Shown here in pieces: positions 54,749 through 63,725 of a stretch of DNA of 64,000 bases. Positions within the stretch are counted from its first letter, which is position 1; the number at the start of each line of letters is the position of its first letter. The notes beneath the pieces were generated by a model. That model did not search any database, was not told the DNA's origin, and was given only the letters and a program-made list of their open reading frames with translations. The DNA is from Streptomyces graminofaciens (GTDB lineage Bacteria > Actinomycetota > Actinomycetes > Streptomycetales > Streptomycetaceae), in the NCBI RefSeq assembly GCF_030294945.1, contig NZ_AP018448.1:6354001-6418000 (forward strand), written 5' to 3'. Made by a program: the position numbers and the translations under genes.

Positions 54749-55870
54749 ATGGGAGCCGGCAAGCGGAGCCTGACCATGGCAGCCATCGCCGTGGTCTGCG
54801 CGATGACCGTGCTGGGCGCACCGGTCACGGCGTACGCGAGCCAGACGAGTCCCACCGACCCGACCCCCTCCCCCACACCGACGCCCAACCCCTCCTCCAC
54901 GGACGCCTCCTCCGACGACGAGGCCCCCGTGACGAACGAGGAGTTGGAGACCGTACGGAAGAAGCTCGAGGAGCTCTACCACGACGCGGCGGTCGCCACG
55001 GACAAGTACAACGCGGCCGAGGAGAAGGCCGAGAAGCAGTCCGCCGAGATCGTCGGCCTGGCCCGGGAGATCGTCGAGGGCCAGGAGAAACTGGACAAGT
55101 TGCAGGACCTCATGGGCGCCGCGGCCCGCGCCCAGTACCGCGGCGGCGGCCTCCCGTCCGAGGTGCGGCTGTGGCTGAGCGAGAACCCCCAGGACTTCCT
55201 GGAGGGCGCGGACCGGCTGCGCCAGGGCCAGTTGGCGACCAAGGGCCTGCTCAGGGAGATGAAGCAGACCCAGGAGGACCTGGAGCAGTACTCCAAGGAC
55301 GCCTCCGCGCGCTGGGAGAAGCTGGAAGCCAACCGCAAGGCCAAGGAGAAGGCCAAGAAGAAGATCAAGGACCAGATCGCGGCCGCCGAGGAGATGGAGT
55401 CCACGCTCGAGCAGGAGGAGCGGGAGCGGCTGGCGCAGCTGGAGGAGGACGCCGCACAGCAGGCCCAGAACACCTGGCTCGACTCCGGCGTCCTCGACGA
55501 GATCGACAGCAAGGCCTCCGCGCAGGGCAAGCAGGCCGTGAAGTTCGCGACGGACCAGATAGGAAAGCCGTACGAGTGGGGCGCCGAGGGCCCCAAGACG
55601 TACGACTGCTCCGGCCTGACCAGTCAGGCCTGGCTCGCGGCCGGGGTCGCCATCCCGCGCACCTCCCAGGAACAGTGGAGGCAGCTCAAGCACATCGACG
55701 TCGCGGACATGCGCCCCGGCGACCTGATCATCTACAACTCCGACGCCAGCCACGTCGCGATGTACATCGGCGACGGCGCGATAGTCCACGCCCCGCGTCC
55801 GGGGCGCACGGTGACCATCGCGGGGGCGGGGTCGATGTCGATCCTCGGAGTCGTGCGGCCGGACGCGTGA
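54749..55870 (+). CDS. Secreted NlpC/P60 peptidoglycan hydrolase (RipA-like)
   Basis: A 373-aa protein. The signal peptide (SLTMAAIAVVCAMTVLGAPV, cut after TAYAS) is followed by a Thr/Pro linker, a long coiled coil (about residues 60-250, LEELYHDAAVATDKYNAAEE... ARWEKLEANRKAKEKAKKKI) and the C-terminal NlpC/P60 domain. Its catalytic Cys is in YDCSGLTSQAW (about 285) and the His in SHVAMYIGDG (about 336), with a third polar residue in HAPRPG. It cuts D-Glu-diaminopimelate bonds. ATG 54749 is chosen for the GGGGGGC-type site; ATG 54731 is possible. Confidence 0.9.
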   Translation: MGAGKRSLTMAAIAVVCAMTVLGAPVTAYASQTSPTDPTPSPTPTPNPSSTDASSDDEAPVTNEELETVRKKLEELYHDAAVATDKYNAAEEKAEKQSAEIVGLAREIVEGQEKLDKLQDLMGAAARAQYRGGGLPSEVRLWLSENPQDFLEGADRLRQGQLATKGLLREMKQTQEDLEQYSKDASARWEKLEANRKAKEKAKKKIKDQIAAAEEMESTLEQEERERLAQLEEDAAQQAQNTWLDSGVLDEIDSKASAQGKQAVKFATDQIGKPYEWGAEGPKTYDCSGLTSQAWLAAGVAIPRTSQEQWRQLKHIDVADMRPGDLIIYNSDASHVAMYIGDGAIVHAPRPGRTVTIAGAGSMSILGVVRPDA

Positions 55871-56217
55871 GCGCCTGGAGGTATCCCGGGTCGGCACACT
55901 CAACTGCGCCCGAATTGCGCGCTTATGCATGCAAGCCGCGTCGGATGCCCACGCTCACCTTGGCCGTGACCCACCCCACGTGACTCTCGCCACCTCCCCC
56001 ACGGCGCTCAACCCTGGGCCGCGTGACATTCGTCATTCCAGGGGAAGGCCGCGTCATGTCCAAATGCGGTACAGGATGCGGCATATGCCGATGGCCGTTG
56101 GCCGCGCGATGGGTCGCCAAGCATTCCGTTGCGGCGGCGCCTGACGCTATGGTCCCCGTCGGTGGGCCAGAGCCTTGTCCCACCGTGCCCTCGGGGGGAG
56201 GGAAGGAACCCAAGACG

Positions 56218-57741
56218 ATGCCCGTGCCCGTACCGCGGCAGAGAGCGATCCCGGCCGTGGAGAGTGGTCAGGCACATGCCGTGTCCGCACCCAGCGGCCC
56301 GTCCGGAGAGGGGGCGGCGACCCTGAACGCCACGACCGCAGCCCCTGAGGGCGGCTCCGGGCCCCACGGCCCCGCCGGCCACAACAGCTCCACCGGTCCC
56401 ACCAACCTGACCGTCCTGCTGATCGAGGACGACCCGGCGGGTTCCCTCAGCGTGCCCGAGCTTGTCGACTCCACGGGCAAGCCGATCCGCGTCCGCACCG
56501 CCCGCAACCTCACCGAGGCCCAGCGGCTGCTGACCGACGACGTCCACTGCATCCTCCTCGACCTGGCCCTGCCGCCAGCCGGCCGCCCCGCCGACGGACA
56601 CGCCGGTGGTGGCTCGGTCGGCAGTTCGTCGATGGGCAACAGCACAGGCGCGGCCACCGGCGGCGGTAGCGGCACCAGTACCGGCACGGCCGTACGCGTC
56701 GATGCCGAGCTGGCCGTGCTGAAGCACGTCCTGGAACTGGCCCCCCGCCACGCCGTACTCGCGCTCACCGCGTCCGGCGACGCCGAGCGCGGCGCGGAGG
56801 CGGTACGGGTCGGCGCACAGGACTACCTCTTCCGCGACGAGCTGGACGGCCGACTGCTGAGCCGTGCGATCCGCTACGCGGTGGAGCGCAAGCGTTCCGA
56901 CACCGCCGAGCGCCGGCTCACCGAGTCCAAGCTGCGCGCCCAGGAGAACGCCCGCCTGGAGCGCGGCCTGCTGCCCACGCCCCTGCTTGAGGGCTCGTCC
57001 CTGCGCTTCGCCGCCCGCTACCGCCCGGGCCGTTCCCGCGCACTGCTCGGCGGCGACTTCTACGACACCGTGCGCACCCCCGACGGCACGGTCCACGTCA
57101 TGATCGGCGACGTCTGCGGGCACGGCCCCGACGAGGCGGCGCTCGGGGTGGAGCTGCGGATCGCCTGGCGGGCGCTGACGTTCGCGGGCCTGTGCGGCGA
57201 CGAGCTGCTCTCCACGCTCCAGCGCGTCCTGGAGCACGAGCGCGAGAACGACGAGATCTTCGCGACGCTCTGCACGGTCGACATCGCACCGGACGGCCGC
57301 CGCGCGGGCCTCTGCCTGGCCGGCCACCCGGCCCCACTGATAGTCCGCCCCGACCGCCGGGGCCGACCCGGTCATGCCGGCCGTGCCGGCCAGAGCGCCG
57401 ACGAGATCAGCCTGCCCACGCCGGTCGCCGAACTGCTGCCGTACGACAACAGCGGCCCCGCCCTCGGTCTGCTGCCGAGCGCCCGCTGGCCGCGCACCCA
57501 GATAGAGCTGGGCGCGGCCTGGAGCCTGATGCTCTACACGGACGGCCTGATCGAGGGCCGGATCGGCGAGGGCCGGGAGCGCCTGGGCCAGGACGGGATG
57601 GTGGAGATGATCCGCCGCCAGCTCTCCGAGGGCCTGCGCGGCGAGGAACTGCTCCGCGCCGCGGTGAACGAGGTCCGCGACCTCAACGGCGGCGAACTGA
57701 CCGACGACGTGGCGGTACTGCTGCTGGACCGGGACGGCTGA
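56218..57741 (+). CDS. Receiver-PP2C (SpoIIE/RsbU-type) phosphatase
   Basis: A 507-aa protein. After a 60-residue polar leader, a receiver domain follows: LLIEDDPAG, phosphoacceptor Asp in CILLDLALPP (about 117), Thr/Ser in LALTASGD and ending QDYLFRDELDGRLLSRAIRY. A Gly/Ser-rich insertion (about 121-160) sits just after the phosphoacceptor. A short helix links to the PP2C domain with the metal Asps in LLGGDFYDTVRTPDG, VMIGDVCGHGPDEAA, LMLYTDGLIEGR and LTDDVAVLLLDRDG. It probably dephosphorylates an anti-sigma antagonist. ATG 56218 follows GGAAGGAA. Confidence 0.9.
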   Translation: MPVPVPRQRAIPAVESGQAHAVSAPSGPSGEGAATLNATTAAPEGGSGPHGPAGHNSSTGPTNLTVLLIEDDPAGSLSVPELVDSTGKPIRVRTARNLTEAQRLLTDDVHCILLDLALPPAGRPADGHAGGGSVGSSSMGNSTGAATGGGSGTSTGTAVRVDAELAVLKHVLELAPRHAVLALTASGDAERGAEAVRVGAQDYLFRDELDGRLLSRAIRYAVERKRSDTAERRLTESKLRAQENARLERGLLPTPLLEGSSLRFAARYRPGRSRALLGGDFYDTVRTPDGTVHVMIGDVCGHGPDEAALGVELRIAWRALTFAGLCGDELLSTLQRVLEHERENDEIFATLCTVDIAPDGRRAGLCLAGHPAPLIVRPDRRGRPGHAGRAGQSADEISLPTPVAELLPYDNSGPALGLLPSARWPRTQIELGAAWSLMLYTDGLIEGRIGEGRERLGQDGMVEMIRRQLSEGLRGEELLRAAVNEVRDLNGGELTDDVAVLLLDRDG

Positions 57742-57763
57742 AGCGGCAGCTGGGGCGCACGGC

Positions 57764-57870
57764 CGTCACCGACCGCCGTCGTACTGCCGGTGGTCACCGA
57801 CCACCGTCGTACAGTCGGCCGTCACCGACCTCCGTCGTACTGCCGGTCGTTCACCGACCGCCGTTGTACG
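57764..57870. repeat. About 28-bp tandem repeat, four copies
   Basis: GTCACCGACC(G/A)CCGTCGTAC followed by (T/A)GCCGGT-like words recurs from about 57764, between the PP2C gene and the convergent DUF2516 gene; it reaches the latter's stop codon. Confidence 0.85.
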
Positions 57871-58195
57871 GCCCGTACGGACCGTCGCTGCTGGAGCCGC
57901 GGCGCCCGCCGCGACCGCCGCCACCGGATGCCTGCCTGACCGCGGGCCGCACATCCACGATGTACACGATGCTCGCGATGACACCGAGGATCGGCAGGAA
58001 CGACACGATCGGGAAGACATAGCTCACGACGAGCGCGATGCCGAGGATGATCAGCCAGAACACCTTGGTCTGCTTGTCCGCCGCCCGGAAGGCGTCCTCG
58101 CGCCGGAAGGCGGCGTCGAACAGCCCGAACGCGGCGAGGGCCATCAGGACGATCTTCAGCAGTCCCAAAAAGCCATCGAAGCCCGCCATCAGCAT
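57851..58195 (-). CDS. DUF2516 membrane protein
   Basis: A 114-aa protein with three hydrophobic segments: FLGLLKIVLMALAAFGLFDA, VFWLIILGIALVVSYVF and FLPILGVIASIVYIVDVRPA. The pattern FDAAFRREDAFRAADKQTK between the first two marks the DUF2516 family, of unknown function and limited to actinomycetes. The Gly/Ser-rich C-terminus ends in the tandem repeat. ATG 58195 (or 58189). Confidence 0.83.
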   Translation of the reverse strand: MLMAGFDGFLGLLKIVLMALAAFGLFDAAFRREDAFRAADKQTKVFWLIILGIALVVSYVFPIVSFLPILGVIASIVYIVDVRPAVRQASGGGGRGGRRGSSSDGPYGPYNGGR

Positions 58196-58362
58196 GCCGC
58201 CCACACCACCCGTTCCGTTCCGACTCCCATGTGTCCCGCATGTCCTACGCGGCCACCGTACCGGTAGAACGGGCCGGACACCCCAAAGGTGCCCGGCCCA
58301 TTTGCGTACCACCAGGTACGCCAACTGCTGACTACAGCTATCGACTGCTGACTACCCGCCGC

Positions 58363-58953
58363 CTACTTGGCCGGCGGCGTGGTCTTCTTGGCGACCGTCG
58401 TCCGCTTGGCGGCCGGGGCCTTCTTCGGCGCGGTCTTCGTGTCGGGCTCGGCCTTCGCCTCGGCGGGCTTCGGCTCGTCCTTGACCGCGACGGGCTCGGC
58501 CTTCGGCTCGACGGCCACGGCCAGCTCCTCGATCTCCTCGGCGGCCTCGCCACGCCAGGTCTTCACGGCCTGCTCGCCGTGCTCGGCCACCTTCTCGTAC
58601 GTCTCCCGGGCCTTGACCGCGTACTCGGCGGCGACGCCGACACCGCGCAGGGCGAAGTCCTGGGCGGTCTCACCGAGCTTCTTCAGGTCGGTGTCCAGGG
58701 TGCCGATGAACTCGGTGACCTTGGTCTGGATGGTCTCCTGCGTCTCCTTGACCCGGGCGGTCGCCTTCTCCTGGACGGCCTTGGGGTCGGTGTTGCGTAC
58801 GGCGTCGATCTTGGCCGGGGCCTCCGCGCGCAGCTGCTCGACGAGACCGGGCACCTTCTTGGCCTGCTGGAGGGCGAGGTCGGCCGTACCGGCGGCGAAG
58901 TAGAAGGGGGTCGGGTCGGAAACGGCCTTGCGGAGGTCGTCGGTGATGGCCAT
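58363..58953 (-). CDS. HBHA-like (heparin-binding hemagglutinin) helical protein
   Basis: A 196-aa protein. An N-terminal conserved segment (DDLRKAVSDPTPFYFAAGTA, DLALQQAKKVPGLVEQLRAE) leads to a long amphipathic helical region (about 45-145) and a basic Ala/Lys/Pro C-terminus (TKTAPKKAPAAKRTTVAKKT), the architecture of mycobacterial HbhA. In mycobacteria HBHA is a surface adhesin also linked to lipid inclusions; in Streptomyces the role is unknown. ATG 58953 follows GGGAGGACC. The adjacent XRE regulator gene lies upstream on the same strand. Confidence 0.83.
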   Translation of the reverse strand: MAITDDLRKAVSDPTPFYFAAGTADLALQQAKKVPGLVEQLRAEAPAKIDAVRNTDPKAVQEKATARVKETQETIQTKVTEFIGTLDTDLKKLGETAQDFALRGVGVAAEYAVKARETYEKVAEHGEQAVKTWRGEAAEEIEELAVAVEPKAEPVAVKDEPKPAEAKAEPDTKTAPKKAPAAKRTTVAKKTTPPAK

Positions 58954-59042
58954 GGTGCTGGTCCTCCCGGATTGCTTTCGATTGAGGGTTGGGTGGCGCT
59001 GAGGGTGTTCGGTGGTGCTGAGCGTGCTGGGGGTGCCGAGGG

Positions 59043-59504
59043 TCAGGTGTCTCTGCCGTCGCCGGTGCGTATGTCCGTTCGCACGCCGGCATCGGCACCG
59101 ACACCGGCGCTCACCTCGACATCGACATCGACATCGGCGTCGACATCGGCGACCTCGAACCCGTTCTCCTTACGGAAGGACTCGTAGATCTGGAGCAGCA
59201 CCTGCTTCTGCCGCTCGTTGAGCGTGGGATCGGCGAGGATGACGGCGCGCGTCTCCACCTCGTCGCGATCCCGCTCGGCGTCGAGGATCCCGGCCCGCAC
59301 GTACAGCGTCTCGGCGGAGATCCGCAGCGCCTTGGCGACCTGCTGCAACACCTCCGCGCTCGGCTTGCGCAGCCCACGCTCGATCTGGCTCAGATACGGA
59401 TTGGACACCCCGGCGGCGTCGGCGAGCTGCCTGAGCGACAGTTGCGCACTGCGCCTCTGCTCGCGCAGGTACTCACCGAGATTGCCGACGTTGAGCGATG
59501 CCAT
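59043..59504 (-). CDS. XRE-family transcriptional regulator
   Basis: A 153-aa protein. The helix-turn-helix is LGEYLREQRRSAQLSLRQLA, DAAGVSNPYLSQIERGLRKP (residues 8-47). A short helical domain follows (LILADPTLNERQKQVLLQIY type). The C-terminus is an acidic Val/Asp repeat (DVDADVDVDVEV) encoded by GACATCGACATCG-type repeats at 59095-59150. ATG 59504 follows GGAGG. A 12-bp-arm palindrome lies 27 bp upstream, so it is probably autoregulated and may control the hbhA-like gene after it. Confidence 0.9.
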   Translation of the reverse strand: MASLNVGNLGEYLREQRRSAQLSLRQLADAAGVSNPYLSQIERGLRKPSAEVLQQVAKALRISAETLYVRAGILDAERDRDEVETRAVILADPTLNERQKQVLLQIYESFRKENGFEVADVDADVDVDVEVSAGVGADAGVRTDIRTGDGRDT

Positions 59505-59530
59505 GCCTCCACCTTGCCCCACCCCCGCTA

Positions 59531-59558
59531 ACTTTTGCAAGCACCCGCTTGCAAAAGT
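59531..59558. promoter_or_regulatory. Perfect 12-bp-arm palindrome upstream of the XRE gene
   Basis: ACTTTTGCAAGC and GCTTGCAAAAGT are separated by ACCC. It is AT-rich against its surroundings and at the right place for an operator of the divergent or own promoter. Inside it, TTGCAAGC/GCTTGCAA could be two half-sites. Confidence 0.8.
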
Positions 59559-59930
59559 GCGCTACGCCACGTTGGGGGCGCGGCCGTGGCCCCGAGGTGT
59601 CCTGTCTCTGCGATGTGTAGGCCCAGTGGGGTCCCGCCAGGCTCACCCCACCAGGAACGCCCGGCCGAGCGGGCGGATGCCTACGGTTGGGCGGGACAGG
59701 ACACGAGGGAACGGTGCTGGGCATCGCCCGGGACGCGCAAGGCCCGAGCCGCCAGACACTGACCACGAGTCGTACACCACCGACTCAACACCGACTCGAC
59801 TCCGGCTCGACTCCGGCTCGACACCGGCTCTAAAGGGCTCGACACCGGCTCGTCTCGCCGCCATCAGGGTCTGCGCGCAGCCCGCAAAACGCTTCGCCGC
59901 CCGCCTCGGGCAAGCGACAGACTGGCCTCC
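59559..59930. repeat. Intergenic region with CTCGACACCGG repeats
   Basis: Between XRE and DinB-like genes. From 59781 to 59855 the words ACTCGAC(T/A)CCGG(CT) recur six times at about 11-bp spacing. No gene supported. Confidence 0.7.
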
Positions 59931-60524
59931 ATGACCTCATCGGATCCCAAGGCCGACCTCCGCTTCTATCTTCGGTCCGCCCGCGACGCCCTGCTCTGGA
60001 AGCTCGACGGGCTCTCGGAGTACGACGCGCGCCGTCCGCTGACGCCCACCGGTACCAACCTCCTGGGGCTCGTGAAGCACGCGGCCGGTGTGGAGTTGGG
60101 GTATCTCGGCGACACCTTCGGGCGGCCGTCCGGGGAGCCGTTGCCCTGGCTGGAGGACGGGGCCGAGCCCAACGCGGACATGTGGGCCACCGCCGACGAG
60201 TCGCGGGAGCGGATCGTGGGCCTCTACCGCCGGGCGTGGGCGCACTCGGACGCCACGATCGAGGCACTGGCGCTGGACACGGTCGGCCGGGTGCCGTGGT
60301 GGCCGAGCGGCAAGGACGAGGTGACGTTGCATCATGCCGTGGTCCGGGTGATCGCCGACACGCACCGGCACGCCGGGCACGCCGACATCCTCCGCGAACT
60401 CCTGGACGGCTCCGTCGGGATGAACGAGGGCAACGACAGCATGCCGCCGGGCGACCCGGCGTGGTGGGCGGACTATCGAAGCCGGCTGGAGGACGCGGCC
60501 AAGGAGGCCGACCGCAGGGCATGA
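59931..60524 (+). CDS. DinB-family protein (DUF664-like)
   Basis: A 197-aa four-helix-bundle protein. LSEYDARRPLTPTGTNLLGL and VKHAAGVELGYLGDTFG (His about 48) with ADTHRHAGHADILRELLDGS (His near 145 and 149) supply the three-His metal site of the DinB/MST superfamily. Members act as mycothiol- or bacillithiol-dependent transferases or as hydrolases; the substrate here is unknown. Its lies 14 kb from mshA, so mycothiol use is possible but not shown. ATG 59931. Confidence 0.85.
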   Translation: MTSSDPKADLRFYLRSARDALLWKLDGLSEYDARRPLTPTGTNLLGLVKHAAGVELGYLGDTFGRPSGEPLPWLEDGAEPNADMWATADESRERIVGLYRRAWAHSDATIEALALDTVGRVPWWPSGKDEVTLHHAVVRVIADTHRHAGHADILRELLDGSVGMNEGNDSMPPGDPAWWADYRSRLEDAAKEADRRA

Positions 60525-60528
60525 CCTC

Positions 60529-60573
60529 GGGAGTCACGCGGGAGGTCACGCGGGAGGTCACGCGGGAGGTCAT
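60529..60573. repeat. 12-bp tandem repeat GGGAGGTCACGC
   Basis: Three exact and one partial copy follow the DinB-like gene, ending GGGAGGTCATGG. Confidence 0.88.
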
Positions 60574-60712
60574 GGCCTCGGGTCGAATCACGGAGTTCCT
60601 CGCCGTCGGGCTGGTGCTGACGTACGGGCACGCGAAGGCGGCGGACCGGGCGGCCAAGCCACCCACCCGTGCGAGCCCCCCCTGCGCCACCCGCGTCCCC
60701 TCCCCAAGTCCC

Positions 60713-62917
60713 TCACCGCGGCACGTCCCACGCCAAGTCCCACGGCACGTCCCGCCCATGCACCACATCCAGCCGCGACACCGCCCGCGTGAGCACCACA
60801 TACAACCGGTGCAACCCGCGCGGCTCGGCCGCCACGATCGCCGCCGGTTCCACGGCCACGACGTGGTCGTACTCAAGCCCCTTCGCCACGCTCGCGCCCA
60901 GCACCGCGACCCGCGCGCCGAGTTCGTCCGGTCCGGCCGTCGGGATGCCGGCCGCGCCGAGCGCCGCCCGCAGCGGTACGACATCGGCGTCGGCCGCGAT
61001 GACGCCGATGGACCCCTCGTGCGTGAGCGCGTCACGCACGGCGGCGGTCGCCTCCGCGAGGACGTCGTCGCCCGCCCCCACCGGCCGCATCCTCAACTCG
61101 CCGTCCGCCCGCAGGGACCGTGCCGCCGGTACGTCCACCCCCAGCTGCTCCAGGAGCCGGTTCGTGAGCCCCACGATCGCGGCCGGCACCCGGAAGCCGA
61201 TCGTCAGGGGAATGACGGCGGCGTCCGGTTTGCCCAGGTGGTCGAGGAGGGCGGGCCAGTCGCGGGCCGCCCACGGGGTCGTGCCCTGCGCCAGATCCCC
61301 GAGGACCGTCACCGAACCGAAGGCCGCCCGGCGGGCGATCGCGCGGCACTCCATCGGGGAGAGGTCCTGCGCCTCGTCGATGACGACATGGCCATAACCC
61401 TGCGGGTGTTCGATGAGCCCGGCGACCTCGTCGAGGAGGACGAGGTCGGCGGCCGACCAGCACGCCGACCGGTACGAACGCGGCGGCCTCGCCCACCCGA
61501 CCGCCTTCTGTTCGTCCGCGTCGAGGATGCCGTCCGCGGCCTCGGCGAGCGCCTCGGGGTCGCCGAGCAGCCGCGCCACGACTTCCTCCGGCCGGACTCG
61601 CGGCCATACGGCGTCGACGTACGCGCCGACCGGTCGGCACCCGGAGATCCGGCGCAGCCAGGCGGCGGAGCGCGGCCCTGCCCGCCGTTCCGCCTGCTGC
61701 CGCACCAGGCCCACGGCCCGCGTCCGTACCCGCTCCCGCCCGATGCCGTACGGCGGCTCCTCGGCCCGTACACCCTCCACGATCCGCCGCAGTGCCTCGG
61801 CCGGTACCCGCCAGCGGTACGAACCGTCCGCCACGACGAGGGCGTCCGGGAAGTCGGCCGTGATGTTGCCGTACAGGGCCCGGCGGAGCACCTCCGCCAT
61901 ACGGGGGTCGTGCTTGACGGCGGCGGCCCGCTCGTCGTCCTCCGCGGTGACCGGCTGCCGGGCGATCTCGTCCATGACCGTCGACTGCCGTACGCCGGTC
62001 TCGCCGAGCGCGGGGAGGACCTCGGCGATGTACGAGAGGAAGGTGCGGTTGGGGCCGAGGATCAGCAGACCGCCGCGGCGGATGCGCTGCGGGTGGGTGT
62101 AGAGCAGGTACGCGGCGCGATGCAGGCCGACGGCTGTCTTGCCGGTGCCCGGGGCGCCCTGGACGCAGACGGAGGCGGCCAGCTCCGCGCGGACGAGGTC
62201 GTCCTGCTCGGGCTGGATGGTGGCGGCGATGTCCCGCATGGGGCCGAGGCGGGGGCGCTCGATCTCGGCGGTGAGGATCGAGCCGGGCTGCCCGGGCTGC
62301 CCGCGCTCGCCGAGAGGTCCGGGCTCGCCGAGAGGTCCGGTCCCGCCGAGAGGTCCGGTCCCGCCAAGAGGTCCGGTCCCGCCAAGAGGCCCGGTCCCGT
62401 CAAGAGGTCCGGTCCCGTCAAGGGGGCCGCCCAGATGCTCGTCCTCCAACCCTGTCAGGTCGGCGGAGTCCCCCCGGCTCCCCGGCGCCCAGCCGAAGCG
62501 GCGGCGGACGGCCACGCCCTGGGGATCGCGGGCGCTCGCCTGGTAGAAGGCACGGGACACCGGGGCCCGCCAGTCCACGACGAGGGGCGGCGCGGACGGC
62601 TCCTCGGTGATCCGCAGCCGGCCGAGGTGATAGCTCTGCCCGCCGTGGTCCCGGCCCGCATCCGCCCCGAAGTCGAGGCGGCCGAAGAACAACGGCCCCT
62701 CCGGCAACTCGCGCATCTCCTTGGCGCGGCTGCGCAGCTGGTACCCGAGCACCTCGGCGTCGGCACCGGACGCGGAGACGTCCTCCCCGACGACCACCTG
62801 CTCCTGCGCCCCCTCCACCATGGCGGCGAGGGCGGCCCGGCAGCTGTCGTGATGGGCGCGCTCGTGGGCGAGGGTGAGACGGAGATCGGCGGCGAGGTCG
62901 GCGTCAGAGGGTGTCAT
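60713..62917 (-). CDS. HelD/HelR-type RNA polymerase-associated helicase (UvrD-like)
   Basis: A 734-aa SF1 ATPase. The N-terminal part (DLRLTLAHERAHHDSCRAAL) is the coiled coil that enters the RNA polymerase secondary channel. Walker A is GAPGTGKTAVGLHRAAYLLY at about 275, Walker B HVVIDEAQDLSPMECRAIAR near 535, and motif VI RLYVVLTRAVSRLDVV at the C-terminus. HelD releases stalled polymerase; the HelR subgroup displaces rifamycins. No rifamycin-associated element (GGGGCTTGC-type) is seen upstream. A repeat-encoded Gly/Pro loop is inserted at about residues 166-208. ATG 62917. Confidence 0.88.
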   Translation of the reverse strand: MTPSDADLAADLRLTLAHERAHHDSCRAALAAMVEGAQEQVVVGEDVSASGADAEVLGYQLRSRAKEMRELPEGPLFFGRLDFGADAGRDHGGQSYHLGRLRITEEPSAPPLVVDWRAPVSRAFYQASARDPQGVAVRRRFGWAPGSRGDSADLTGLEDEHLGGPLDGTGPLDGTGPLGGTGPLGGTGPLGGTGPLGEPGPLGERGQPGQPGSILTAEIERPRLGPMRDIAATIQPEQDDLVRAELAASVCVQGAPGTGKTAVGLHRAAYLLYTHPQRIRRGGLLILGPNRTFLSYIAEVLPALGETGVRQSTVMDEIARQPVTAEDDERAAAVKHDPRMAEVLRRALYGNITADFPDALVVADGSYRWRVPAEALRRIVEGVRAEEPPYGIGRERVRTRAVGLVRQQAERRAGPRSAAWLRRISGCRPVGAYVDAVWPRVRPEEVVARLLGDPEALAEAADGILDADEQKAVGWARPPRSYRSACWSAADLVLLDEVAGLIEHPQGYGHVVIDEAQDLSPMECRAIARRAAFGSVTVLGDLAQGTTPWAARDWPALLDHLGKPDAAVIPLTIGFRVPAAIVGLTNRLLEQLGVDVPAARSLRADGELRMRPVGAGDDVLAEATAAVRDALTHEGSIGVIAADADVVPLRAALGAAGIPTAGPDELGARVAVLGASVAKGLEYDHVVAVEPAAIVAAEPRGLHRLYVVLTRAVSRLDVVHGRDVPWDLAWDVPR
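62295..62420. repeat. In-frame 18-bp minisatellite inside the helicase gene
   Basis: Six to seven copies of an 18-bp unit (CAAGAGGTCCGGTCCCGC and variants), reading GTGPLG on the coding strand. All keep the frame. It encodes a Gly/Thr/Pro/Leu loop between the N-terminal domain and the first ATPase motif. Confidence 0.92.
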
Positions 62918-62968
62918 TCCGCCAAGCGTAACGAAATAACGTAACCGAGTTAAGTTTTTTACCAAGCC

Positions 62969-63607
62969 TCACACTTGTCGAGCCGCCCCCTCACCGCGAC
63001 CGGGCGGAACAACCCCCTCCAACCCCCCGAACACCCTCCTGGCTGCGGCAACGGCATCCCCGTACACGTCCTCCACCCGCTCCCCCGCCTCAACCCGCCG
63101 CCAGTTCTCCTCCGCCAGCACCCGCCGTACGGCGATGAGCTGACCCGCGGCGATCCGCGCGTCCAGGTCGCCGCCGAGCACCTCGGCGAGGGCGGCCTCG
63201 GAGCGCTCCAGGAAGCCGTACAGGCGCGCGACCAAGGACGGCGTCCCGTAGAGCAGCCCGTGGAAGGCGAGTACGCCAGGGTCGTCGTTCAGCCCGGTGA
63301 TCGGGTCCCGGCGCGCCAGCCCGTCCAGGAAGTGGTCACGCAGCGCCCCCACGACCGACTCCCCCGCCGCCCGCCCCGCGACGACCCGCGCCGCCTCCGT
63401 CTCGTGATCGGCGATCCCGTGCAGCACGAGGTCCTCCTTCGCCGGGAAGTAGCGGAAGAGGGTCGGCTTGGAGATCTCGGCGGCGGCGGCGATCTCGGCG
63501 ACGGAAACGGCGTCGAACCCCTTCTCGAGGAACAGTCGGATCGCGATCTCCGACACCGTCTCGTACGTCCGCCGCTTCTTGCGCTCACGCAGGCCGCTCT
63601 CACTCAT
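62969..63607 (-). CDS. TetR-family transcriptional regulator
   Basis: A 212-aa protein. The helix-turn-helix (AIRLFLEKGFDAVSVAEIAA, AAEISKPTLFRYFPAKEDLV) lies at about residues 22-62; the C-terminal helical domain binds an unknown ligand. ATG 63607. The next gene on the strand is the HelD-type helicase 51 bp downstream, where TAACGAAATAACGTAAC suggests a separate promoter. Its target may be itself or a neighbour to the right. Confidence 0.9.
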   Translation of the reverse strand: MSESGLRERKKRRTYETVSEIAIRLFLEKGFDAVSVAEIAAAAEISKPTLFRYFPAKEDLVLHGIADHETEAARVVAGRAAGESVVGALRDHFLDGLARRDPITGLNDDPGVLAFHGLLYGTPSLVARLYGFLERSEAALAEVLGGDLDARIAAGQLIAVRRVLAEENWRRVEAGERVEDVYGDAVAAARRVFGGLEGVVPPGRGEGAARQV

Positions 63608-63619
63608 GAGCCGAGCCTA

Positions 63620-63692
63620 CGCAGCACGCGGCACGCGGCACGCGGCACGAGGCACGAGGCACGAGGCACGAGGCACGAGGCACGAGGCACAG
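63620..63692. repeat. 7-bp tandem repeat CACG(A/C)GG
   Basis: About ten copies: CACGCGG three times, then CACGAGG six to seven times. It lies directly upstream of the TetR start codon. Confidence 0.92.
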
Positions 63693-63725
63693 GAGGTGAT
63701 ACAGAACGCGCTCTCGCGACGCGCA

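Noticed and set aside
60182..62944. A 920-codon open frame on the plus strand opposite the HelD-type helicase
   Set aside because: Arg/Gly/Pro-rich antisense shadow with no domain; the minus-strand frame carries all helicase motifs.
62918..62968. Rifamycin-associated element before the HelD-type gene
   Set aside because: No GGGGCTTGC...GCAAGCCCC-like inverted repeat is present.
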